Source: Pseudomonas triclosanedens (GTDB taxonomy: Bacteria > Pseudomonadota > Gammaproteobacteria > Pseudomonadales > Pseudomonadaceae). From it: DNA of 64,000 bases. The stretch is taken from NCBI RefSeq assembly GCF_026686735.1, contig NZ_CP113432.1:1-64000 (forward strand), in the 5' to 3' direction. The notes below the pieces were generated by a model. That model was not told the DNA's origin, did not search any database, and worked only from the letters and a program-made list of their open reading frames with translations. This document shows, piece after piece, positions 1 through 12,405 of this stretch. The position numbers and the translations under genes were made by a program. The first letter of the stretch is position 1. Each line of letters opens with the position of its first letter.

Positions 1-1170
1 ATGCCGGAGCCTCAGCCGGTTCCTGTAGTGACGCAGCCAATGGCGGACCTGGACGAGTCCAGCCCCGGCATCGATCCGCTTGCCGCGGCGATGCCCGCTG
101 CCGCTGTGCGTACCGAGCGCAATGTGCAGGTTGAAGGTGCGCTCAAGCACACCAGCTATCTCAACCGCACCTTCACCTTCGAAAACTTCGTAGAAGGCAA
201 GTCCAACCAGTTGGCCCGCGCAGCGGCCTGGCAGGTAGCCGACAACCTCAAGCATGGCTACAACCCTCTCTTCCTTTATGGAGGGGTAGGCTTGGGGAAA
301 ACCCACCTGATGCACGCTGTTGGTAACCATCTGCTGAAGAAGAACCCCAATGCCAAGGTCGTATACCTGCATTCGGAGCGTTTCGTTGCGGACATGGTGA
401 AAGCGTTACAGCTCAATGCCATCAACGAGTTCAAGCGCTTTTACCGTTCAGTGGACGCCTTGCTGATCGACGATATTCAGTTCTTCGCACGCAAGGAGCG
501 TTCCCAGGAAGAGTTCTTCCACACCTTTAATGCCCTGCTAGAGGGCGGCCAGCAGGTCATTCTGACCAGCGACCGTTACCCGAAGGAAATCGAAGGTCTG
601 GAAGAGCGCCTGAAATCGCGCTTTGGCTGGGGTCTTACTGTTGCGGTAGAGCCGCCGGAACTGGAAACCCGCGTAGCGATCCTGATGAAGAAGGCCGAGC
701 AGGCCAAGGTAGAGCTGCCTCACGATGCGGCGTTCTTCATCGCCCAACGGATCCGCTCCAACGTGCGCGAGTTGGAGGGTGCGCTCAAGCGTGTGATCGC
801 CCACTCACACTTCATGGGGCGGCCGATCACCATCGAGTTGATTCGTGAGTCGCTGAAGGACCTGTTGGCCCTGCAGGACAAGCTGGTCAGCATCGACAAT
901 ATTCAACGCACCGTCGCCGAGTACTACAAGATCAAGATCGCCGACCTGCTGTCCAAGCGCCGCTCGCGCTCGGTGGCGCGTCCGCGTCAGGTCGCTATGG
1001 CGCTTTCCAAGGAGCTGACCAACCACAGCCTCCCGGAAATCGGCGTCGCCTTCGGCGGTCGGGATCACACCACTGTGCTGCACGCCTGTCGTAAGATCGC
1101 TCAACTCAAGGAATCCGACGCGGATATCCGCGAGGACTACAAGAACCTGCTGCGTACTCTGACCACCTGA
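1..1170 (+). CDS. dnaA: DnaA, chromosomal replication initiator (5' end outside window)
   Basis: DnaA binds oriC and opens the duplex in its ATP form, then loads the replicative helicase. The visible 389 residues hold the end of linker domain II, the AAA+ domain with Walker A GGVGLGKT (visible residues 94-101) and Walker B LLIDDIQ, and the C-terminal DNA-binding domain with the signature [11 protein letters not shown] near the end. Pseudomonas DnaA is about 510 residues, so roughly 120 N-terminal residues (the domain I interaction module) lie upstream of the window. The ATG at position 1 is therefore an internal methionine, not the start. dnaN follows after 30 bases, the standard order next to the origin. 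Confidence 0.97.
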   Translation: MPEPQPVPVVTQPMADLDESSPGIDPLAAAMPAAAVRTERNVQVEGALKHTSYLNRTFTFENFVEGKSNQLARAAAWQVADNLKHGYNPLFLYGGVGLGKTHLMHAVGNHLLKKNPNAKVVYLHSERFVADMVKALQLNAINEFKRFYRSVDALLIDDIQFFARKERSQEEFFHTFNALLEGGQQVILTSDRYPKEIEGLEERLKSRFGWGLTVAVEPPELETRVAILMKKAEQAKVELPHDAAFFIAQRIRSNVRELEGALKRVIAHSHFMGRPITIELIRESLKDLLALQDKLVSIDNIQRTVAEYYKIKIADLLSKRRSRSVARPRQVAMALSKELTNHSLPEIGVAFGGRDHTTVLHACRKIAQLKESDADIREDYKNLLRTLTT

Positions 1171-1200
1171 CGCAGCCCCCACGAGGCAAGGGACTAGACC

Positions 1201-2307
1201 ATGCATTTCACCATTCAACGCGAAGCTCTGTTGAAACCCCTGCAACTGGTCGCTGGCGTTGTGGAGCGCCGCCAGACGCTGCCGGTTCTTTCCAACGTTC
1301 TGCTGGTTGTCGAAGGTCAGCAATTGTCGCTGACCGGCACCGATCTTGAGGTCGAACTGGTCGGCCGCGTTACCCTGGAAGACGCTGCCGAGCCGGGCGA
1401 GATCACGGTGCCGGCCCGTAAGCTGATGGACATCTGCAAAAGCCTGCCCAGCGACGCTCTGATCGACATTCGTGTCGACGAGCAGAAATTGCTCGTGAAG
1501 GCCGGTCGCAGCCGTTTTACTTTGTCCACGCTGCCGGCGAATGACTTCCCCACTGTCGAGGAAGGCCCCGGTTCTCTGACCTTCAGCCTGGTACAGAGCA
1601 AGCTGCGTCGCTTGATCGATCGCACCAGCTTCGCGATGGCGCAGCAGGACGTTCGCTACTACCTCAACGGTATGCTGTTGGAGGTTGGTGGTGGCGTATT
1701 GCGGGCTGTGGCGACCGACGGTCACCGTCTGGCCATGTGTTCGTTCAACGGTGCGGCGCCGGAAGCTCAGGATCGTCATCAGGTCATCGTCCCGCGCAAG
1801 GGTATCCTTGAACTGGCCCGCCTGCTGACTGAACAGGATGGTGAAGTCGCCATCGTTCTTGGCCAGCATCATATCCGCGCTACTACCGGTGAGTTCACCT
1901 TCACCTCCAAGCTTGTCGACGGTAAGTTCCCCGACTACGAGCGCGTGCTGCCGAAGGGTGGCGACAAGCTGGTTGTTGGTGATCGTCAGGTGCTGCGTGA
2001 AGCCTTCAGCCGCACCGCGATTCTGTCCAATGAGAAGTACCGCGGTATCCGCCTGCAACTCTCCAATGGCTTGCTGAAGATCCAGGCGAACAACCCGGAA
2101 CAGGAAGAAGCAGAAGAAGAAGTGCAGGTTGACTACAACGGCGGCAGCCTGGAAATCGGCTTCAACGTCAGCTATCTGCTGGACGTCCTTGGCGTCATGG
2201 GAACTGATCAGGTTCGAATGATCCTTTCCGACTCCAACAGCAGTGCACTGCTGCAGGAAGCGGACAATGACGACTCTGCGTACGTCGTCATGCCGATGCG
2301 CCTCTGA
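1201..2307 (+). CDS. dnaN: DNA polymerase III beta sliding clamp
   Basis: The ring-shaped processivity clamp of DNA polymerase III, which also tethers MutS, ligase and translesion polymerases. It has 368 residues, the usual length, starting MHFTIQREALLKPLQ and ending with the conserved YVVMPMRL tail that forms part of the hydrophobic partner-binding pocket. Three repeated clamp domains of about 120 residues are expected and the length fits. It lies between dnaA and recF, only 9 bases ahead of recF, so the three are probably co-transcribed. Confidence 0.98.
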   Translation: MHFTIQREALLKPLQLVAGVVERRQTLPVLSNVLLVVEGQQLSLTGTDLEVELVGRVTLEDAAEPGEITVPARKLMDICKSLPSDALIDIRVDEQKLLVKAGRSRFTLSTLPANDFPTVEEGPGSLTFSLVQSKLRRLIDRTSFAMAQQDVRYYLNGMLLEVGGGVLRAVATDGHRLAMCSFNGAAPEAQDRHQVIVPRKGILELARLLTEQDGEVAIVLGQHHIRATTGEFTFTSKLVDGKFPDYERVLPKGGDKLVVGDRQVLREAFSRTAILSNEKYRGIRLQLSNGLLKIQANNPEQEEAEEEVQVDYNGGSLEIGFNVSYLLDVLGVMGTDQVRMILSDSNSSALLQEADNDDSAYVVMPMRL

Positions 2308-2316
2308 CGCGTATCG

Positions 2317-5840
<3,524 letters not shown>

Positions 5841-5861
5841 GACCGGGTGTAGCCACGGCAA

Positions 5862-5895
5862 AAAGAAAGGGCCCCTCGGGGCCCTTTCTTTGTTT
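5862..5895. terminator. Bidirectional intrinsic terminator between gyrB and plsC
   Basis: A 14-bp perfect stem (AAAGAAAGGGCCCC with its complement) closes on a two-base TC gap and is followed by a T-rich run. The A-rich left arm gives a T-run on the other strand, so it can end both gyrB and the convergent acyltransferase transcript. Confidence 0.9.
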
Positions 5896-5910
5896 GCGGT
5901 AGCGGGGTGT

Positions 5911-6684
5911 TTACGATACTTTCGCGACGGTTTGCGCGGTCGCTTCGGGGGGAAGCTCACCCATTTCGCGCAGGGTCTGGATGACCCAGTTCTCGGCACG
6001 CTGGTTGAGCTCGGTAATGGCGCGCGCGCCCTCTCCATCTGCGTACATCGCCGGACCGATCACCACCTGGATGGTGCCGGGGTACTTCGCCCAACCGTTC
6101 TTCGGCCAGTAGTGTCCGGCATTGTGTGCAATCGGCAGCACTGGCAGGTTCGCGTTGACCGCCAGGGCCGCACCGCCCCGGGAGAACTTGCCGATCTGGC
6201 CGGTGGGAACGCGGGTGCCCTCTGGGAAGATCAGTACCCAGGCGCCTTGCTTCAGGCGTTCGTCACCCTGCTTGGCCATCTGCTTGAGTGCCACCTTGGG
6301 CTGGTCCCGGTTGATAGCGATGGGTTTGAGCAGCGCCATCGCCCAGCCGAAGAAGGGAACGAACAGCAGCTCGCGCTTGAGCACTTGAGCGAGCGGTTCG
6401 AAGTAGCCGGTGAGGAAGAAGGTCTCCCAGGTGCTCTGGTGCTTGGAAAGAATCACGCAGGGATGGTCCGGGATATTCTCCACGCCTTTGAGTTCGTAGC
6501 GCACGCCGACCATCACCGCCGCCAGCCAGACGGCGAACTTGCACCAGGCCTGGGCGACGAAACGGTAGCGCTGGCGGAACGGCAGGAAGGGGGCGATGAA
6601 CAGACTCAGGGTGCCCCACACGAAGGCGCTGGTCGACAGCAGCAGGTAGAAAAGGACGGTTCTGATGGCCTGCACTGTCGACAT
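5911..6684 (-). CDS. plsC: 1-acyl-sn-glycerol-3-phosphate acyltransferase (PlsC/HdtS family)
   Basis: Inner-membrane lysophosphatidate acyltransferase that makes phosphatidate. It has 257 residues with a hydrophobic N-terminus (about residues 8-35). The acyltransferase motif is KHQSTWETF, giving HX4E (H82, E87) where the textbook form is HX4D. FPEGTR near residue 155 is the substrate-binding motif. The homologue at this position in P. aeruginosa is PA0005 (annotated lptA, unrelated to the LPS-transport LptA). In P. fluorescens the family member HdtS was also reported to yield N-acyl homoserine lactones. It lies 13 bases downstream of gmhB, probably one transcript. Confidence 0.9.
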   Translation of the reverse strand: MSTVQAIRTVLFYLLLSTSAFVWGTLSLFIAPFLPFRQRYRFVAQAWCKFAVWLAAVMVGVRYELKGVENIPDHPCVILSKHQSTWETFFLTGYFEPLAQVLKRELLFVPFFGWAMALLKPIAINRDQPKVALKQMAKQGDERLKQGAWVLIFPEGTRVPTGQIGKFSRGGAALAVNANLPVLPIAHNAGHYWPKNGWAKYPGTIQVVIGPAMYADGEGARAITELNQRAENWVIQTLREMGELPPEATAQTVAKVS

Positions 6685-6697
6685 GGGTGATGAATCC

Positions 6698-7228
6698 TCA
6701 GGAAAGTAGATGGGCAGCCACTGCCGCCAGATCGTCGAATACCAGCGTGCCTTCGGGCAACTGTTGGGTCAGGGTACGCTCGCCTTTGCCGGTCTTCACC
6801 AACACTGGCTGACAATCGACGGCCAGCGCAGCGTCCAGGTCACCCCGGCTGTCACCGACGAACCAGGTACCATGCAGGTCGACGCCATAGTGCTGGGCAA
6901 TCTGTCGCAGCATACCGGGTTTCGGCTTGCGGCAGTCGCAGCCCTCATCGGGCCCATGAGGACAAAAAACGATGAGGCCAAGTTCACCACCCTGCTCCGC
7001 CACCAGTTCGCGCAGTCTCGCGTGCATGCTGTCCAGTGTGGCCAGGTCATAGTATCCCCTGGAGATGCCGGACTGGTTGGTGGCAACAGCGAGGGTCCAT
7101 CCTGCTTTGCTCAGTTGAGCAATCGCGGCGATCGCGCCGGGAATCGGAATCCACTCGTCAAGGGATTTGATGTAGGCGTCGGAGTCCTGATTGATGACAC
7201 CGTCGCGGTCGAGGATCAGTAGCTTCAT
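6698..7228 (-). CDS. gmhB: D-glycero-beta-D-manno-heptose 1,7-bisphosphate 7-phosphatase
   Basis: HAD-superfamily phosphatase of ADP-heptose synthesis for the LPS inner core. It has 176 residues from MKLLILDRDGVIN, where D7 and D9 are the nucleophile and acid/base. A zinc-loop CPHGPDEGCDC and KPKPGM follow, and GDSRGDLDAA is the C-terminal HAD motif. A longer in-frame upstream extension exists but lacks family similarity. This start places the catalytic motif at the N-terminus as in known GmhB. It precedes plsC on the same strand. Confidence 0.92.
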   Translation of the reverse strand: MKLLILDRDGVINQDSDAYIKSLDEWIPIPGAIAAIAQLSKAGWTLAVATNQSGISRGYYDLATLDSMHARLRELVAEQGGELGLIVFCPHGPDEGCDCRKPKPGMLRQIAQHYGVDLHGTWFVGDSRGDLDAALAVDCQPVLVKTGKGERTLTQQLPEGTLVFDDLAAVAAHLLS

Positions 7229-7265
7229 GCTTCGATAGGCCACGCGCTTCGAGAAGTCGGAAATG

Positions 7266-7312
7266 AAAAAGCCGGGAGTCCGTGACGGCGAACCGTTGCG
7301 AACTCCCGGCTT
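7266..7312 (-). terminator. Intrinsic terminator of the glyQS operon
   Basis: Arms GCCGGGAGT and ACTCCCGGC (7271-7279 and 7302-7310) enclose a 22-base loop. Read on the minus strand the hairpin is followed by TTTTT. It lies about 10 bases past the glyS stop. Confidence 0.8.
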
Positions 7313-7322
7313 AAGGCAGGTA

Positions 7323-9377
7323 TCAACCCAGCAGCGAGATGTCGGCGACGCCGAGGAACAGCCCGCGCAGCTTGGCCAGCAGCGCATAGCGGTTGGCCTT
7401 CACGGCGCTGTCATCCGCGTTGACCAGTACTTCCTCGAAGAACGCATCGACCGGCGCGCGCAGGGCCGCCAGGCGGGCCAGGGCGGCACGATAGTCGCGG
7501 GCTGCTGCCAGCGGAGCGACTTCGCCTTCTGCGGTCGCCACGGCGCTGCCAAGGGCCTTCTCGGCCGCCTCGGCAAACAGGCTGGCGTTGACTGTGGTGG
7601 GAACCTCGCCTTCGGCCTTGGCCAGGATGTTCGACACTCGCTTGTTGGCGGCGGCCAGGGCTTCGGCTTCGGGCAACTGACGGAAAGCCTGCACGGCTTG
7701 TACGCGCTGGTCGAAGTCCAGCGGAGCGGTTGGTTTGAGCGCGCGTACTGCCTGGTACACGGCCACGTCCACGCCTTCGTCCTCGTAGCGGGCACGCAGA
7801 CGGTCGAAGATGAAGTCCTGTACCTGCTCGGACAAGCCTTGCGCCTTCACCTTGTCGCCGTACTGGGCCACGGCAACGCCAATGGCGTCGGCGAGATCCA
7901 GGTCCAGTTGCTTTTCGATGAGGATGCGCAACACGCCCAGAGCCGCACGACGGAGGGCATACGGGTCCTTGCTGCCGGTGGGAAGCATACCGATGCCGAA
8001 GATGCCGACCAGGGTGTCGAGCTTGTCGGCCACGGCCACCGCGGAACCGGTCAGGGTGCTCGGCAGTTCGGCACCGGCACCGCGCGGCATGTACTGCTCG
8101 TTCAGCGCCAGAGCGACATCCTTGGCCTCGCCACCTGCGGTGGCGTAGTAGTAGCCAGCGATGCCCTGCATCTCGGGGAACTCGCCGACCATTTCGGTGG
8201 CCAGGTCGCATTTGGAGAGGATGCCGGCGCGGGCGGCGTTGGCCGCATCACCGCCGATGCGCTCGGCAATGTAGGCGGCCAGCTTGGATACGCGCTCGGC
8301 CTTCTCGTACACGGTGCCGAGCTGAGCCTGGAACACCACGTTCTTCAGGCGTGCATTGAAGCCTTCAAGCGGCTGCTTCTGATCTTGCTTGAAGAAGAAC
8401 TCGGCGTCGGTCAGGCGCGGGCGCACGACCTTCTCGTTGCCGGAGACGATGTGTTCCGGCGCCTTGCTCTCGACGTTGGCCACGGTGATGAAGCGCGGCA
8501 GCAGCTTGCCGTTGGCATCCAGCAGGCAGAAGTACTTCTGGTTGTCCTGCATTGTGGTGATCAGGGCTTCCTGCGGCACGGCGAGGAAGCGCTCCTCGAA
8601 GGAGCAAACCAGCGGCACCGGCCACTCGACCAGCGCGGTCACTTCGTCCAGCAGGTCGGCCGGAACGATGGCGCTGCCCTTCTGTTCGGCAGCCAGTTCC
8701 GCTACGCGCCGGGAGATGATCTCGCGGCGCTCGGCGAAGTCGGCCAGCACATGGGCGCTGCGCAGGTCTTCCAGGTAGTTGGCCGGGGCGGAAATGCGCA
8801 CGTTGTCCGGATTGTGGAAGCGATGGCCGCGGGATTCGCGCCCGGCCTTGCGAGTGAGTATCTCGCAGTCGACGACGTCGTTGCCGAACAGCATCACCAG
8901 CCACTGGGTCGGACGCACGAACTCTTCACGGCGGGCCGCCCAGCGCATGCGCTTGGGAATCGGGAGCTCGTTCAGCGAGGACTCGACGATCCCCGGCAGC
9001 AGGCCCACGGCTGGCTGGCCGGTGATGGTCTGGCTGAACTTCAGCTTCGGACCGCTCTTGTCGATCTGCGCCAGGTCCACGCCGCATTTCTTGGCAAAGC
9101 CCAGGGCAGCCTGTGTCGGGTTGCCGCTGGCGTCGAAGGCAGCCTGCAGCGGCGGACCGTCGAGGTTCACGGTACGGTCCGGCTGCTGCACGGCGAGCTG
9201 ATCGATCTGCACGGCCAGGCGACGCGGAGCGGCGTAGAAGCGTGCTGCGGCATAGGTCAGGCCAGCGGCTTTCAGGCCTTTCTCGATGCCGGCCAGGAAG
9301 GCTTCACCGAGGCTTTTCAGCGCCTTGGGTGGAAGCTCTTCGGTGCCCAGTTCGACGAGGAAATCCTTGGCGCTCAT
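7323..9377 (-). CDS. glyS: Glycyl-tRNA synthetase beta subunit
   Basis: The beta subunit of the alpha2beta2 glycyl-tRNA synthetase; it binds tRNA-Gly and is needed for charging. It has 684 residues, the same length as the P. aeruginosa protein, starting [20 protein letters not shown], the conserved N-terminus of the family. Its ATG shares one base with the glyQ stop (TAATG), so translation is probably coupled and subunits are made in equal amounts. Confidence 0.98.
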   Translation of the reverse strand: MSAKDFLVELGTEELPPKALKSLGEAFLAGIEKGLKAAGLTYAAARFYAAPRRLAVQIDQLAVQQPDRTVNLDGPPLQAAFDASGNPTQAALGFAKKCGVDLAQIDKSGPKLKFSQTITGQPAVGLLPGIVESSLNELPIPKRMRWAARREEFVRPTQWLVMLFGNDVVDCEILTRKAGRESRGHRFHNPDNVRISAPANYLEDLRSAHVLADFAERREIISRRVAELAAEQKGSAIVPADLLDEVTALVEWPVPLVCSFEERFLAVPQEALITTMQDNQKYFCLLDANGKLLPRFITVANVESKAPEHIVSGNEKVVRPRLTDAEFFFKQDQKQPLEGFNARLKNVVFQAQLGTVYEKAERVSKLAAYIAERIGGDAANAARAGILSKCDLATEMVGEFPEMQGIAGYYYATAGGEAKDVALALNEQYMPRGAGAELPSTLTGSAVAVADKLDTLVGIFGIGMLPTGSKDPYALRRAALGVLRILIEKQLDLDLADAIGVAVAQYGDKVKAQGLSEQVQDFIFDRLRARYEDEGVDVAVYQAVRALKPTAPLDFDQRVQAVQAFRQLPEAEALAAANKRVSNILAKAEGEVPTTVNASLFAEAAEKALGSAVATAEGEVAPLAAARDYRAALARLAALRAPVDAFFEEVLVNADDSAVKANRYALLAKLRGLFLGVADISLLG

Positions 9378-10324
9378 TATTCGGCCTCCTTCAGCTTGGC
9401 CAGTACTTCGTCACGCAGTTCAGGGGTGGCCATCGGGAAGCCGAGGCGGGCGCGGGCCTGCAGGTAGCTCTGCGCCACGGCGCGGGCCAGGGTGCGCACG
9501 CGCAGGATGTAGCGCTGACGTTCGGTCACCGAGATGGCGCGACGGGCGTCCAGCAGGTTGAAGGTGTGCGAGGCCTTGAGGACCATCTCGTAGGTCGGCA
9601 GCGGCAGCTGCAGCTCGATCAGGCGGTTGGCTTCGCTTTCGTAGAAATCGAACAGCTCGAACAGCTTCTCGACGTTGGCGTGTTCGAAGTTGTAGGTCGA
9701 CTGCTCCACTTCGTTCTGGTGGAACACGTCGCCGTAGGTGACCTTGCCGAACGGGCCGTCCGCCCACACCAGATCGTACACCGAGTCGACGCCCTGGATG
9801 TACATCGCCAGGCGTTCCAGGCCATAGGTGATCTCACCGGTGACTGGGTAGCACTCGATGCCGCCAACCTGCTGGAAGTAGGTGAACTGAGTGACTTCCA
9901 TGCCGTTCAGCCAGATTTCCCATCCCAGGCCCCAGGCGCCGAGAGTCGGCGACTCCCAGTTGTCTTCGACGAAACGGATGTCATGGACCAGCGGGTCGAT
10001 GCCGATCGCCTTGAGCGAGCCGAGGTACAGCTCCTGGAAGTTTTCCGGGTTGGGTTTCAAGACCACCTGGAACTGGTAGTAGTGCTGCAGGCGGTTGGGG
10101 TTCTCGCCGTAGCGGCCGTCGGTCGGGCGGCGGCTGGGCTGCACGTAGGCGGCGTTCCAGGTCTCCGGCCCGATGGCGCGAAGGAAGGTGGCGGTGTGGA
10201 AGGTACCGGCGCCAACTTCCATGTCATAGGGCTGCAGCACCACGCAGCCCTGGTCGGCCCAGTATTGCTGCAGGGCGAGGATCAGGTCCTGGAAGGTGGG
10301 CACGGCGGGCGTAGTCTGGCTCAC
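9377..10324 (-). CDS. glyQ: Glycyl-tRNA synthetase alpha subunit
   Basis: Class II aminoacyl-tRNA synthetase catalytic subunit for glycine activation. The sequence includes [30 protein letters not shown] and [20 protein letters not shown] chose the GTG at 10324 ([10 protein letters not shown] follows): it gives 315 residues as in P. aeruginosa and has AGGTG eight bases upstream. A GTG three codons earlier is possible. glyS follows directly. Confidence 0.97.
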   Translation of the reverse strand: MSQTTPAVPTFQDLILALQQYWADQGCVVLQPYDMEVGAGTFHTATFLRAIGPETWNAAYVQPSRRPTDGRYGENPNRLQHYYQFQVVLKPNPENFQELYLGSLKAIGIDPLVHDIRFVEDNWESPTLGAWGLGWEIWLNGMEVTQFTYFQQVGGIECYPVTGEITYGLERLAMYIQGVDSVYDLVWADGPFGKVTYGDVFHQNEVEQSTYNFEHANVEKLFELFDFYESEANRLIELQLPLPTYEMVLKASHTFNLLDARRAISVTERQRYILRVRTLARAVAQSYLQARARLGFPMATPELRDEVLAKLKEAE

Positions 10325-10362
10325 GAATTTCACCTGTGCTGGGTATGCGACTAAAACCCGGC

Positions 10363-10368
10363 AGTATA
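10363..10368 (-). promoter_or_regulatory. Probable -10 element of glyQS
   Basis: Read on the minus strand this is TATACT preceded by GGG, about 39 bases upstream of the glyQ start. No good -35 hexamer is visible at the expected spacing, so the assignment rests on the -10 alone. Confidence 0.4.
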
Positions 10369-10455
10369 CCCCAAGACGCTTACGGCTTGGGCTTCTCAGC
10401 GATTTCTGGGGGATGGTCGATGCTTTGTCGTTGTGGCAAAAAATCTCACTGTAAG

Positions 10456-10471
10456 CTGTATTTTTATACAG
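10456..10471. promoter_or_regulatory. LexA (SOS) box upstream of tag
   Basis: CTGTATTTTTATACAG is an exact match to the LexA core CTGT-N8-ACAG with an AT-only spacer, as in E. coli and Pseudomonas SOS boxes. It is followed by a -10-like TATAGT (10481-10486), so the box covers the expected -35 region and would block transcription of tag. A second small palindrome, CAGTTAACTG, overlaps its right edge. The glyQ promoter lies 90 bases away on the other strand and is less likely to be the target. Confidence 0.75.
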
Positions 10472-10516
10472 TTAACTGTCTATAGTTCAGTCCTCCCTTG
10501 TATCAGGCCGACTGCC

Positions 10517-11071
10517 ATGCCCCGCTGCTTCTGGTGTAACGACGACCCGCTGTACATCGCGTACCACGACAACGAGTGGGGGGTGCCGCAACGGGATCCG
10601 CGCGCGCTGTTCGAGATGATCATTCTCGAAGGCGCGCAGGCAGGGCTGTCGTGGATCACCGTGCTGAAGAAGCGCGAGCGCTACCGTGAGGTTCTGTTCG
10701 GCTTCGATCCACAGCGCCTGGCGCGGATGACCGACGAGGAAATCGAAGCGCGCATGCAGGACCCGGGCATCATCCGCAACCTCGCCAAGCTCAAGGCTGC
10801 CCGGCAGAACGCCCAGGCCTGGTTGAAACTGGAGGATCCGGTGAACTTCCTCTGGTCCTTCGTCGGTGGCCAGCCCAGGATCAATCACTTCAATGATCGT
10901 GGGGACGTTCCGGCCGTGACGCCCGAGGCGGAAGCCATGAGCAAGGCGCTGCGCAAGGCCGGTTTCAACTTCGTCGGGCCGACCATCTGCTATGCCTTCA
11001 TGCAGGCTACCGGCATGGTGATGGACCACACCGTCGATTGCGACCGTTACGCCCAACTGACTCGTCTTTAA
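10517..11071 (+). CDS. tag: DNA-3-methyladenine glycosylase I
   Basis: Base-excision repair glycosylase that removes 3-methyladenine from alkylated DNA. It has 184 residues from MPRCFWCNDDPLYIAYHDNEWG, the conserved zinc-site N-terminus (Cys4 and His17), with the second half of the site in MDHTVDCDRY near the C-terminus. The helix-hairpin region with EGAQAGLSWITVLKKRE is typical. An in-frame ATG upstream at 10433 would add 28 residues overlapping the LexA box and is rejected. The stop overlaps the stop of the convergent exosortase gene, so no terminator separates them. Confidence 0.96.
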   Translation: MPRCFWCNDDPLYIAYHDNEWGVPQRDPRALFEMIILEGAQAGLSWITVLKKRERYREVLFGFDPQRLARMTDEEIEARMQDPGIIRNLAKLKAARQNAQAWLKLEDPVNFLWSFVGGQPRINHFNDRGDVPAVTPEAEAMSKALRKAGFNFVGPTICYAFMQATGMVMDHTVDCDRYAQLTRL

Positions 11072-12405
11072 GGCAGCGGGCTGGCCAGGGTGACGGCGTG
11101 CCACGGCCCGACGGAGCGACCGGAGAGCGCCGACCAGTACCAGGCTGAGGTATCGGAGAAGGACTGGCCGGCAGCATCCTCGATGTAATCGCATACCTGC
11201 AATCGCTCGTCATCGCGGCTCACTACGAAGCAGCGTTGCAGGCCCGCCGCTCCAACCCGCCGATGTAGTTGCGTCTGGTCGATGCGATAGCCCAGTGCGC
11301 GGAAGCAGTCTTCTGCCGGGTGCAGCTTTCGCGTAGGTCGCAACACATGACGCAGCACGATGTTGCGGCGGCCATCGGTGAAGCGGCTGAGTTGGCCGGG
11401 AAAGTCCTCCGCGAAACGCTGCTCTGCCGGTGAGAGTGCCAGGGGCCGCAATGGTCGACCTTCGAACTGCACCGGCCATTCGTGTGCAACCTGCTTCGGC
11501 TCTAGTGCGGAAGCCGGCACCAATAGCGGCCAGAATGTCGCCAGTGCCAGCGCGCCGAGAAGACCGCCGGCGGTGCTTTTCGAAGGGGCGGACCGCGCGT
11601 GTTCGACAGGTGCCGATAGCGCGAATGCGCGATGTCCGATGATGCGGAAAATCATCGCGCAAACGCCGGCGAACACCAGCAAGCCGACCGCCTCGTGAAC
11701 CCAGCCTGAAAATCCGCTTCCGCCGGACTCGCCCCATACCAGCAACGTATTGCGCAGGATATTGCCGCTCAGCACCAGCAAGCCCACCAGCGGCAGGCGG
11801 CGCAGAAGCAGGCGGTCCGGCAGGCGCTGCCAGGCCGCCAGCGCACAGGCAATGAAGTAGCCGACCCAGGCCATCTGGATGCCCGAGCAGGGCGCATCCA
11901 CCATCACCCACTGACCATCCACCACAAGCGCGCTGCCCTGCCGCTCCACTGGCCAGCTTCCCAGGCGCAGCAGCCAGGCGCTCGCCTCAGCCGTGATCAC
12001 CCGCAGCGGATAGCCAGCAAAGAACTGCAAGGATGACAGTATCGGTAACGACAGTACGCCCAGCCCGAGCCAGGCGGTCCAGGGCTGGCCGGGGGCGCGA
12101 AGGCTGAGAACCATCATCAGCAACGCCAACACCGAGATCAGTCCGCGCAACAGCGGTGGCAGGATCGATTGAGAAAGCGCTCCAGCGATCAGCAGGATCG
12201 TGGCGCTGGCCAGCCAGTTCAAGCGCGGCTGAGCGCTCAGGCTGGTTCGGTCGCGCCACAGCAGCAACCCCAGTATCGCAAGGGCGATGATCCCAAGCGG
12301 GTCATCCGAGCCATCGCCCAGGCGCCGCGCCGCCCACAGCCAGTTCGGCCACGCCGCCAGCGCCGCGAGCGGCAGCCAGCACCAGCCGGGCAGTTGGCGG
12401 ATCAT
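11068..12405 (-). CDS. xrtQ: Exosortase (XrtQ-like) with EpsI-type C-terminal domain
   Basis: Membrane transpeptidase-like enzyme of the exosortase family, predicted to cut PEP-type C-terminal tails of exported proteins. It has 445 residues. The first 260 are hydrophobic with about eight membrane segments and the full exosortase triad: Cys173 in VDAPCSGIQ, Arg218 in GNILRN and His237 in GWVHEAVG. The remaining 185 residues form a soluble, probably periplasmic domain resembling EpsI/DUF3485 (LHPAEDCFRALGYRI). The ATG at 12405 overlaps the upstream substrate gene stop (ATGA). An ATG six codons earlier is possible. The neighbouring gene encodes the only visible target. The name follows my memory of NCBI exosortase Q; family membership is firm, the subtype less so. 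Confidence 0.85.
   Translation of the reverse strand: MIRQLPGWCWLPLAALAAWPNWLWAARRLGDGSDDPLGIIALAILGLLLWRDRTSLSAQPRLNWLASATILLIAGALSQSILPPLLRGLISVLALLMMVLSLRAPGQPWTAWLGLGVLSLPILSSLQFFAGYPLRVITAEASAWLLRLGSWPVERQGSALVVDGQWVMVDAPCSGIQMAWVGYFIACALAAWQRLPDRLLLRRLPLVGLLVLSGNILRNTLLVWGESGGSGFSGWVHEAVGLLVFAGVCAMIFRIIGHRAFALSAPVEHARSAPSKSTAGGLLGALALATFWPLLVPASALEPKQVAHEWPVQFEGRPLRPLALSPAEQRFAEDFPGQLSRFTDGRRNIVLRHVLRPTRKLHPAEDCFRALGYRIDQTQLHRRVGAAGLQRCFVVSRDDERLQVCDYIEDAAGQSFSDTSAWYWSALSGRSVGPWHAVTLASPLP

Noticed and set aside
1..1200. Chromosomal origin (DnaA-box cluster) within the window
   Set aside because: No cluster of TTATCCACA-type boxes is seen; the 30-base dnaA-dnaN gap is too short. The origin probably lies upstream of dnaA, outside the window.
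7263..9467. 734-codon frame antisense to glyS
   Set aside because: Shadow of glyS. It is Gln/His/Gly/Val-rich with no motif, and lacks a ribosome site.
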